20,159 bases of DNA. Origin: an uncultured Woeseia sp. Lineage in GTDB: Bacteria; Pseudomonadota; Gammaproteobacteria; Steroidobacterales; Woeseiaceae. The DNA is taken from contig CALALV010000152.1 of NCBI GenBank assembly GCA_937925605.1, forward strand, positions 1 to 20,159. The letters run 5' to 3'. The translations under genes and the position numbers were made by a program. Below, one piece after another: positions 15,534-20,159 of this stretch. The notes under the pieces are model-generated. The model ran no database searches and was not told the origin of the DNA. It was given only the letters and a program-made list of their open reading frames with translations. Position 1 is the stretch's first letter, and each line of letters starts with the position of its first letter.

Positions 15534-15757
15534 TGGCCAGGAAGAAAAGCCGCGTCAGCAACCGCGTTCGCGAGCTGCGTTTCCGGCACGGCGAGATGAC
15601 CCAGCAGGAACTCGCCGAGCGCATCGGCGTCGCCCGCCAGACGATCATCGCGATCGAGCAGGGCCGCTTCTGCCCGTCGCTGGAAAGCGCGCTGCGCATG
15701 GCGGCCGCCTTCGAAACCAGCGTCGACGAGATCTTCTCGCTCGACGACACCGGCTGA
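15533..15757 (+). CDS. Small XRE/Cro-type helix-turn-helix regulator
   Basis: 74 residues, almost entirely one HTH_3 domain: VRELRFRHGEMTQQELAERIGVARQTIIAIEQGRFCPSLESALRMAAAFETSVDEIFSL, with turn and recognition helix at about 23-45. This single-domain form, with a basic start (MARKKSRVSNR), is the type found downstream of small membrane protein genes. TGATG overlap with the preceding gene shows coupling. The probable target is the GTAAT/ATTAC repeat set at 14751-14817, which I infer from position and symmetry. Confidence 0.93.
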   Translation: MARKKSRVSNRVRELRFRHGEMTQQELAERIGVARQTIIAIEQGRFCPSLESALRMAAAFETSVDEIFSLDDTG

Positions 15758-15911
15758 AAAAATGCGTGAACTGCGTCACGAAAAACGTGGCTTTTCGCCG
15801 GCCGGAGGGCCGGATATGGGTCGATTTGCCGAATTTGAGGAATTCGTCCGCGCAGCCTGCCGCCCGGCCGTGCAGCATCGACCCGATTCAAAGGATGGAA
15901 GCCTTTTACCG
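15758..15911 (+). other. Non-coding leader before the GGDEF gene
   Basis: The GGDEF frame is open back to an ATG at 15762, but this stretch has AT-rich third positions and unusual codons (CGT, GAA, TTT, GGA, CGA) unlike the rest of the gene, and no SD. It contains small hairpins: CGTGA/TCACG (about 15764-15780) and CCGGCC-GGAG-GGCCGG (about 15799-15814), neither followed by a T-run. It is more likely leader or promoter DNA than coding sequence. Confidence 0.5.
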
Positions 15912-16982
15912 ATGCGTTCCGAAGGGACCATTACGACATTGACGCAGTCACTCGCGAGCACGGCCACCGTGCGGCTCGCGAGCCTGCACAAGATGGCGGT
16001 GTTCTACACTCCGCTCGAGGAGCGGTTCGAGCGCATCACGCGTCTCGGCAAGCGCGCCATGGGCACGCGCGTCGCCGCCGTGTCGCTGGTCACGCAGGAC
16101 AAGCAGTGGTTCAAGTCGGTGCTCGGCTGGCGGGTCACCGAGATTCCGCTCGCCGACAGCTTGTGCCGGCACGTGGTCGAGAGCGGCGAAGCCCTGATCG
16201 TACCCGACATGGCCGAAGACGAACGCTACGCCGGTAAGCGCTTCGTCGCCGACGGCCCGAAATTCCGCTTCTATGCCGGCTACCCGCTGAAGGACGCGGA
16301 CGGCCGCCTGATCGGCACGTTCTGCGCACTCGATCCGAAGCCACGCAAGGCAGGGCCGGCAATCGAGACCTGCCTGCGCGACGTCGGCCAGCTCGCGGAG
16401 CGCGAACTCGTCACCGCGGACCTGTGGGACGCGCAGAGCCAGCTCGTCGCGAAACTGGGCGAGGCGCGGCGGCAGGCGCTGCTGGATACGCTGACCCGTG
16501 TCTGGAATCGTCGCGGCGGCATGGAGCTCCTGCACATGATGCTCGAGCGCTCGCGCAAGAGCTACGAGCAATTCGCCGTCTGCATGGTCGACATCGACGA
16601 CTTCAAGGGCATCAACGATCGCCACGGTCACCAGGTCGGCGACCAGGTGCTGCGGCAGGTCGCCGCCGGTATCGTCAGCTCCGTCCGACCGGACGACGTC
16701 GTCTGCCGCTTCGGCGGCGACGAGTTCCTCGTCGTGCTGCGCGACGCGAGCCCGGCAATCGCCCGTAACGTCAGCGAGCGCATCCGCAGCAACCTGCGCC
16801 GCGCGCCGCTGGCGCTGCGCAGTGGCAACGTTGCCGCCACGCTGAGCATCGGCTTCGCGGTCAACGACCCGTCGGAAGAAGCGGCCAGCGAGGCGCTGAT
16901 CGAGCGCGCCGACCAGGCGCTCTACCACACGAAGGCACGCGGCCGCGATGGCGTCACGGCCTGGCCGGACGACATCCGCTAG
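15912..16982 (+). CDS. GAF-GGDEF diguanylate cyclase
   Basis: 356 residues from ATG 15912. No signal peptide or membrane helix, so cytoplasmic. The GAF sensor spans about 37-185 (VSLVTQDKQWFKSVLGWRVTEIPLADSLCRHVVESGEALIVPDMAEDERYAG...GYPLKDADGRLIGTFCALD), a short helix follows, and the GGDEF domain runs about 195-352. The catalytic loop is intact, FGGDEF with GGDEF at 268-272. The metal aspartate region is VDIDDFKGINDRHGHQVGD. R259-P-D-D262, five residues before GGDEF, fits the RxxD inhibitory I-site, so it should make c-di-GMP from two GTP and be product-inhibited. Starts at 15762 or 15816 are also in frame but less likely. The signal for the GAF domain is unknown; no EAL domain is nearby. 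Confidence 0.93.
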   Translation: MRSEGTITTLTQSLASTATVRLASLHKMAVFYTPLEERFERITRLGKRAMGTRVAAVSLVTQDKQWFKSVLGWRVTEIPLADSLCRHVVESGEALIVPDMAEDERYAGKRFVADGPKFRFYAGYPLKDADGRLIGTFCALDPKPRKAGPAIETCLRDVGQLAERELVTADLWDAQSQLVAKLGEARRQALLDTLTRVWNRRGGMELLHMMLERSRKSYEQFAVCMVDIDDFKGINDRHGHQVGDQVLRQVAAGIVSSVRPDDVVCRFGGDEFLVVLRDASPAIARNVSERIRSNLRRAPLALRSGNVAATLSIGFAVNDPSEEAASEALIERADQALYHTKARGRDGVTAWPDDIR

Positions 16983-17021
16983 CTGACGTCCTGCCCCTGC
17001 GCCGCGGCGGCGGCGCGCTCC

Positions 17022-17288
17022 TCAGCGCGGCGTCGGGATCACCGGCGTCTTCAGGGCCGGCAAGTCCTGCCGCACGCAGGCGCACCGGTCGTTGGCCCGC
17101 GCGAACGTACCGTGCCGGATTCGCCCGATGCTCCGCGCCTCGCAGATCATCGTCTGCCCGGCCGGGCACTTGAGGCTCGCGCGCGAGGCGAGTTCCGGAC
17201 CGGCGCTGGTGCGTTCCGGCTGTTGCGCGCAGGCGGCGAGCAGGGCGACGAGCGCCAGGGGGTAAAGGCGGGCTGGCATACGGTTCAT
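17022..17288 (-). CDS. Small Cys-rich lipoprotein, unknown function
   Basis: 88 residues from ATG 17288, preceded by GGTGA as SD. MNRMPARLYPLALVALLAAC is a lipoprotein signal with acylated C20. The mature part has four further cysteines: KCPAGQTMICEARSIGRIRHGTFARANDRCACVRQDLPAL, spaced C-x7-C then C-x-C, which could form two disulfides outside the cytoplasm or bind metal. Not recognised as a named family. A longer frame to 17381 exists but lacks an SD and runs through the promoter. Divergent from the SOUL gene. Confidence 0.75.
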   Translation of the reverse strand: MNRMPARLYPLALVALLAACAQQPERTSAGPELASRASLKCPAGQTMICEARSIGRIRHGTFARANDRCACVRQDLPALKTPVIPTPR

Positions 17289-17316
17289 GGCGGTCACCGG
17301 GAAGTGACGGGACGCC

Positions 17317-17322
17317 AGTATA
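17317..17322 (-). promoter_or_regulatory. Candidate -10 element of the lipoprotein gene
   Basis: The minus strand reads GGCTATACTGG; TATACT matches five of six consensus bases and would give a leader of about 22 nt. The -35 region is GC-rich and poor. A GTCAC/GTGAC pair (17293-17297, 17304-17308) in the leader could hide the SD in a hairpin. Confidence 0.45.
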
Positions 17323-17415
17323 GCCCAGCGCCGGGCGCGCCGCGGCCGCCCGCGCCCGGAAACAAACCGCAACAACCGCATACAGCGCGAAAACCGGTCG
17401 CCCGGGCGCCGTTGC

Positions 17416-17421
17416 TACAGT
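17416..17421 (+). promoter_or_regulatory. Candidate -10 element of the SOUL gene (leaderless?)
   Basis: GCTACAGT, the same octamer as upstream of BKACE. TACAGT ends 7 nt before the A of the ATG at 17429, so the transcript would begin at or within a base or two of the start codon; no SD is present. Confidence 0.4.
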
Positions 17422-17428
17422 GCGGCGC

Positions 17429-18073
17429 ATGGAAATCGATGCCAGTTACCTGCGCGCCCTGCTGCCGCTCATCGCCCTGCTGCCTGCCGCGACGGCGCAG
17501 GGCTACGAAGAACCTGCCTACACGGTGCTCGAGCAGCGCGACTTCTACGAGCTGCGCCGCTACGAGCCGTACATCGTTGCCCAGACGATCGTGACCGGCG
17601 AGTTCGATGACGCGGGCAACGAGGCGTTCCGGCGGCTCGCCGGCTACATCTTTGGCAGGAACAGCCGCCGCGAAGAGATGCAGATGACCGTCCCGGTCGA
17701 GTCGCGCGAAGCCGGCGACAGCGTCGAGATGAACATGACGGTGCCGGTCGCTTCGGCAGAGCCGGCGCCCGGGCGTTTCGTCTATAGCTTCTTCATGGAA
17801 AGCCGCTACACGATGGAGACCCTGCCCGTGCCCGACGATCCGCGCGTCGAACTGCGCCGGGTGCCCGCGCGCACGATGGCCGTGCGCCGCTTCAGCGGCT
17901 TCTGGTCCAGGCGCAACTACGAGAAGCACGAGGCCCTGCTGCTGACGGCACTGGCCGACGATCACGTGCAGATCACCGGCGAGCCGCTGCTGGCCCGTTA
18001 CAATGGTCCGCTGACGCCGTGGTTCCTGCGGCGCAACGAGATCATGGTCGAAGTCGCGCCGCGCGACCTCTGA
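17429..18073 (+). CDS. SOUL-family heme-binding-like protein, exported
   Basis: 214 residues. MEIDASYLRALLPLIALLPAATAQ is a probable Sec signal, so the product should be periplasmic. The mature part follows the SOUL/HBP pattern: YEEPAYTVLEQRDFYELRRYEPYIVAQTIVTGEFDDAGNEAFRRLAGYIFGRNSRREEMQMTVPV, then MNMTVPV, FVYSFFMESRYTMETLPVPDDPRVELRRVPARTMAVRRFSGFWS, and a C-terminal ARYNGPLTPWFLRRNEIMVEV. The duplicated M-x-MTVPV and the RYNGP-PWFLRRNE motifs are diagnostic. Family members bind heme or tetrapyrroles or act as carriers, but for bacterial proteins the ligand is mostly unproven. A GTG at 17420 is an alternative start; ATG 17429 is preferred given the adjacent -10. It is the first gene rightward from a divergent promoter region. 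Confidence 0.92.
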   Translation: MEIDASYLRALLPLIALLPAATAQGYEEPAYTVLEQRDFYELRRYEPYIVAQTIVTGEFDDAGNEAFRRLAGYIFGRNSRREEMQMTVPVESREAGDSVEMNMTVPVASAEPAPGRFVYSFFMESRYTMETLPVPDDPRVELRRVPARTMAVRRFSGFWSRRNYEKHEALLLTALADDHVQITGEPLLARYNGPLTPWFLRRNEIMVEVAPRDL

Positions 18074-18081
18074 TGACTCCC

Positions 18082-18096
18082 GGCGCGGCCCGCGCC
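18082..18096 (+). terminator. Weak hairpin after the SOUL gene
   Basis: GGCGCG-GCC-CGCGCC forms a 6-bp GC stem 8 nt after the SOUL stop, followed by a moderately T-rich stretch (GTTCCACTCTTGCTT) rather than a true T-run. Possible weak intrinsic terminator. Confidence 0.3.
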
Positions 18097-18112
18097 GTTC
18101 CACTCTTGCTTA

Positions 18113-18130
18113 CGATCGCCCCGGCGATCG
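18113..18130. repeat. 8-bp inverted repeat before the FMN reductase gene
   Basis: CGATCGCC-CC-GGCGATCG is a perfect 8+8 dyad with a 2-nt spacer, ending 25 nt before the reductase ATG. It could be an operator or the stem of a hairpin; no adjacent promoter hexamers are clear. Confidence 0.45.
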
Positions 18131-18155
18131 TCGCGAATCAGACAAGGAGTACCGC

Positions 18156-18707
18156 ATGACCCGCATCCTGGGACTGTCCGGCAGCCTGCGCCGCGATTCC
18201 TTCAACACGGCGCTGCTGCGCGCGGCGGCCGAAGTCGCCGGGGACGGCGTCGAGATCGACATCGCGACCCTGCACGGGATCCCGCTCTACGATGCCGATC
18301 TCGAAGACCGCGAGGGCATCCCCGCGTCCGTGAACGACCTGCGCCGTCGCATAGCCGGATCCGACGGGTTGCTGATCGCGACGCCCGAGTACAACAACTC
18401 GATCCCGGGCGTGGTGAAAAACGGCATCGACTGGCTGTCGCGCCGTCCCGGCGAGGACCCGCACGTTTTCGTCGATCTGAAGGTCGCCATCATCGGCGCA
18501 TCCCCGGGCGGCTTCGGCACGATTCTCGCTCAGAACGCCTGGCTGCCCGTCATGCGTACACTGCAGGTGCGCCAATGGTTCGGCGGGCGGCTGCAGGTGT
18601 CGCGCGCCGGCAAGCTGTTCGACGAAGACAGCCGCCTGGCGGACGACGACGTCCGCGAGCGCCTGAAGAGCTTCGTCGACGGGTTCGCCGGGTTCGTCAC
18701 GGACTGA
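18156..18707 (+). CDS. NADPH-dependent FMN reductase / quinone reductase
   Basis: 183 residues, flavodoxin-like fold, cytoplasmic. The FMN phosphate loop LSGSLRRDSFNTALLRAA lies at about 7-24, the second flavin-binding motif PEYNNSIPGVVKNGIDWLSR at about 77-96, and GASPGGFGTILAQ at about 113-125. The family (ChrR/YieF/ArsH-like reductases) uses NAD(P)H to reduce FMN, quinones, azo compounds or chromate; physiological role is often protection from redox cyclers. AAGGAG lies 7 nt before the ATG, a strong SD. It stands alone between the SOUL gene (82-nt gap with a dyad) and the convergent TerC gene. Confidence 0.95.
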   Translation: MTRILGLSGSLRRDSFNTALLRAAAEVAGDGVEIDIATLHGIPLYDADLEDREGIPASVNDLRRRIAGSDGLLIATPEYNNSIPGVVKNGIDWLSRRPGEDPHVFVDLKVAIIGASPGGFGTILAQNAWLPVMRTLQVRQWFGGRLQVSRAGKLFDEDSRLADDDVRERLKSFVDGFAGFVTD

Positions 18708-18726
18708 CCCGGCCGGTTCGCGGCAA

Positions 18727-18744
18727 CGCCGCTGCCTCGCGGCG
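18727..18744. terminator. Hairpin between convergent FMN reductase and TerC genes
   Basis: CGCCGC-TGCCTC-GCGGCG gives a 6-bp stem in the 68-nt convergent gap. It is nested between two copies of CCGGCCGG (18709-18716, 18766-18773) that could also pair. There is no T-run on either strand, so it is only a possible bidirectional terminator. Confidence 0.35.
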
Positions 18745-18775
18745 CGCGCCGCCCCGGGCCCCGCGCCGGCCGGAG

Positions 18776-19984
18776 CTAGCCGTTGCGCGCCCGCGCCAGG
18801 TCCTGTCGCACCCGGCGCAGCCAGCGGCCGGCCCACGCAAACTCGATCGCCAGTACGACGATCCCGAGCGGCACCAGCACGATGTCGGGCCCGGGGGTCA
18901 CGTGTATCGCGATGCCGATCAACAGCACCGAAGATCCCATCACCAGCGCGATCGCGCGCCGGGCCTGCCGGTAGCTGGCGAGGGCGATCCGTTCCATTTC
19001 GCTCGCGATCGGCGAGACGAGCGCTATGCTGTCGCGGCCCACCGCGAGCGACGCCAGTACGCCGACCGACAGGATGCCGCCGATGATCGCGAGCGATACC
19101 GGGTTGGGAATCGGGTAGTGGTGCACCAGCATCATCTTCACGCCGATGTACGCGAGCAGGAACACGAGGCTGACTTTCAGGTAGCGGAAGCGCTCCATCA
19201 GCCCGGCCAGCACGAAATACAGCGAGCGCAACCCCAGCAGCGCGAAAACGTTCGACGTGAAAACGAGGAACGGATCCTGGGTGACGGCGAAGATCGCGGG
19301 AATCGAGTCGATCGCGAAGGTCACGTCGCTGGCCTCGACCAGGACCAGCGCCAGGAACAGCGGCGTCGCCTTGCGCACGCCGTCCTCGACGACGAAGAAG
19401 CGGCTGCCGTGGAAGTCCGTGGTCACCGGGTAGACGCGGCGCACGAGCCTGACCAGCAGGTTCTTGTCCGGGCTCAGCGTGTCGTGGCGCGTGACCAGCA
19501 TCGACGCGGCCGAGTAGATCAGCAGGCCGCCGAAAACGTAGACGATCCACGCGAAACGCTCGAGCAGCACGAGGCCGCCGGCAATCATGATGCCGCGCAG
19601 TACCAGCGCGCCGAAGATGCCCCAGAACAGCACCCGGTGCTGCTCGGAGAGCGGCACGCGGAAGTGCGCGAAGATCATTGCGATGACGAAGATGTTGTCG
19701 ATCGAGAGGGACTTCTCGACGAGGTAGCCGGTGAAGAACTGCAGCGCCGCCTCGCTGCCCGTCAGTTGCCGGGTGTCGATGTCCCAGCCGGACGGGTTCA
19801 GCTCGTAGAGGTAGTAGACGCCGACGTTGAACAAGAGCGCGAGCGCGATCCAGGCGGCGGTCCAGCCGAGCGCCTCGGGCAGCGTGACGACGCGCGGGCG
19901 GCGATGAAAGACGCCGAGATCCAGCGCGACCATCGCGACGATCAGCAGGATGAAGCCGCCCCAGACGAGCGTGGCAAATGTCAT
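18776..19984 (-). CDS. TerC-family transporter with C-terminal PGPGW-like module
   Basis: 402 residues, inner membrane. Residues 1-about 320 are a TerC/Alx-type protein with about eight or nine helices and its two acidic core motifs: E90-K-SLSI-D96-N and E217-A-S-D220-VTFAI-D226-S. TerC proteins such as E. coli Alx are linked to Mn2+ export or metallation of exported enzymes. The protein is longer than the usual 310-340 residues: about 341-396 adds two helices around VTPGPDIVLVPLGIVVLAIEFAWAGRWLRRVR, which resembles the PGPGW membrane-domain family. The start ATG is 21 nt after the upstream gene's stop and lacks a strong SD. That gap is too short for a yybP-ykoY Mn riboswitch, which often precedes TerC genes. 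Confidence 0.93.
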   Translation of the reverse strand: MTFATLVWGGFILLIVAMVALDLGVFHRRPRVVTLPEALGWTAAWIALALLFNVGVYYLYELNPSGWDIDTRQLTGSEAALQFFTGYLVEKSLSIDNIFVIAMIFAHFRVPLSEQHRVLFWGIFGALVLRGIMIAGGLVLLERFAWIVYVFGGLLIYSAASMLVTRHDTLSPDKNLLVRLVRRVYPVTTDFHGSRFFVVEDGVRKATPLFLALVLVEASDVTFAIDSIPAIFAVTQDPFLVFTSNVFALLGLRSLYFVLAGLMERFRYLKVSLVFLLAYIGVKMMLVHHYPIPNPVSLAIIGGILSVGVLASLAVGRDSIALVSPIASEMERIALASYRQARRAIALVMGSSVLLIGIAIHVTPGPDIVLVPLGIVVLAIEFAWAGRWLRRVRQDLARARNG

Positions 19985-19992
19985 GGCGTCGG

Positions 19993-19998
19993 AGACTA
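19993..19998 (-). promoter_or_regulatory. Possible -10 element of the TerC gene
   Basis: The minus strand reads GGCTAGTCTCC; TAGTCT is TAnnnT-like and resembles CTATTCTC before the decarboxylase. It overlaps an AGACT-AGCC-AGTCT dyad (19993-20006) that also covers the upstream stop codon. Weak -35. Readthrough from the upstream gene is the alternative. Confidence 0.25.
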
Positions 19999-20005
19999 GC
20001 CAGTC

Positions 20006-20159
20006 TCAGTCCGTCGCGCCAGTGGTCACCCCGGCGAGCACGGGTTCGAGCTGCTCGAGCATGTCCGCCGCCGCGCGGTAGGCGGCCTCCACCCGGCCGC
20101 GGATCGCCCAGTCGCCGCAGGCGGCGAGCTGCCGCTCGCGGTCGACGAACGCCGGCCCG
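20006..20159 (-). CDS. FAD-dependent renalase-like oxidoreductase, C-terminal fragment
   Basis: The final 50 residues of a gene entering from the right edge: GPAFVDRERQLAACGDWAIRGRVEAAYRAAAD followed by MLEQLEPVLAGVTTGATD and a TGA. The CGDW-(x)3-GRVEAAY block is the last FAD-contacting segment of NAD(P)/FAD-dependent amine oxidase/renalase-like proteins (usual form GDWCxxxRVEgAfLSG). Here the segment after GDW is AIRG. The gene is on the same strand as TerC and 21 nt upstream, so they may be cotranscribed. The Rossmann N-terminus lies outside the window. Confidence 0.65.
   Translation of the reverse strand, partial: GPAFVDRERQLAACGDWAIRGRVEAAYRAAADMLEQLEPVLAGVTTGATD

Noticed and set aside
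15762..15911. N-terminal extension of the GGDEF protein from ATG 15762
   Set aside because: Codon use differs from the rest of the gene, there is no SD, and the GAF domain needs no such extension.
18138..19550. 470-aa minus-strand frame across the TerC and FMN reductase genes
   Set aside because: Low-complexity Arg/Pro translation; both real genes have complete signatures in other frames.
19985..20005. Possible Mn-sensing riboswitch before the TerC gene
   Set aside because: Only 21 nt separate TerC from the upstream coding sequence, far too short for a yybP-ykoY aptamer.

Overview
The window is about 70% G+C, densely coded on both strands, with short intergenic gaps, Shine-Dalgarno (SD) sites, Sec and lipoprotein signal peptides and many envelope hydrolases. 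This suggests the chromosome of a free-living, high-GC Gram-negative bacterium, most likely a gammaproteobacterium (inference from gene style; no rRNA or marker gene is present). I see no tRNA, rRNA, CRISPR array, insertion sequence or phage gene. No gap between genes exceeds 300 bases.

Layout. Left edge (1-1637, minus strand): the N-terminus of a probable HlyD-type secretion adaptor, preceded by an exported M20 metallopeptidase. From 1638 to 5390 (plus): a divergent pair made of a fold-type III PLP decarboxylase (ornithine/lysine decarboxylase-like, with an altered active-site residue) overlapping by 4 nt an exported M16 zinc peptidase. These converge on a minus-strand pair (5398-8864): an exported beta-propeller/PHP metallohydrolase of the CehA/McbA type and a BKACE (DUF849) beta-keto acid cleavage enzyme. 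Divergent from BKACE is a plus-strand operon (9009-14349): LysR regulator, class III aminotransferase, lipoprotein amidohydrolase and exported TPR protein. This divergent locus of six genes is the most coherent possible pathway: extracytoplasmic hydrolases release amino compounds, the aminotransferase makes a keto acid, and BKACE cleaves a beta-keto acid with acetyl-CoA, under LysR control. The substrate is unknown.

From 14346 to 15757: a small two-helix membrane protein (minus) faces a membrane protein/XRE regulator operon (plus) whose promoter is embedded in a striking multi-armed repeat (GTAAT/ATTAC half-sites), very probably the operator of the XRE protein. A GAF-GGDEF diguanylate cyclase follows (15912-16982). 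Next come a small Cys-rich lipoprotein (minus), a SOUL heme-binding-like protein, an NAD(P)H-dependent FMN reductase, a TerC-type transporter with an extra C-terminal PGPGW-like module (minus), and the C-terminal fragment of an FAD-dependent renalase-like oxidoreductase at the right edge.

Several promoters carry a recurrent CTA(C/T)A(C/G)T or CTANTCTC -10 element with little -35 sequence, and the SOUL gene may be read from a leaderless transcript. I do not see a clear defence system or other wholly new system; the best leads are the LysR/BKACE/hydrolase locus, the XRE operator, and the unusual domain or residue variants.
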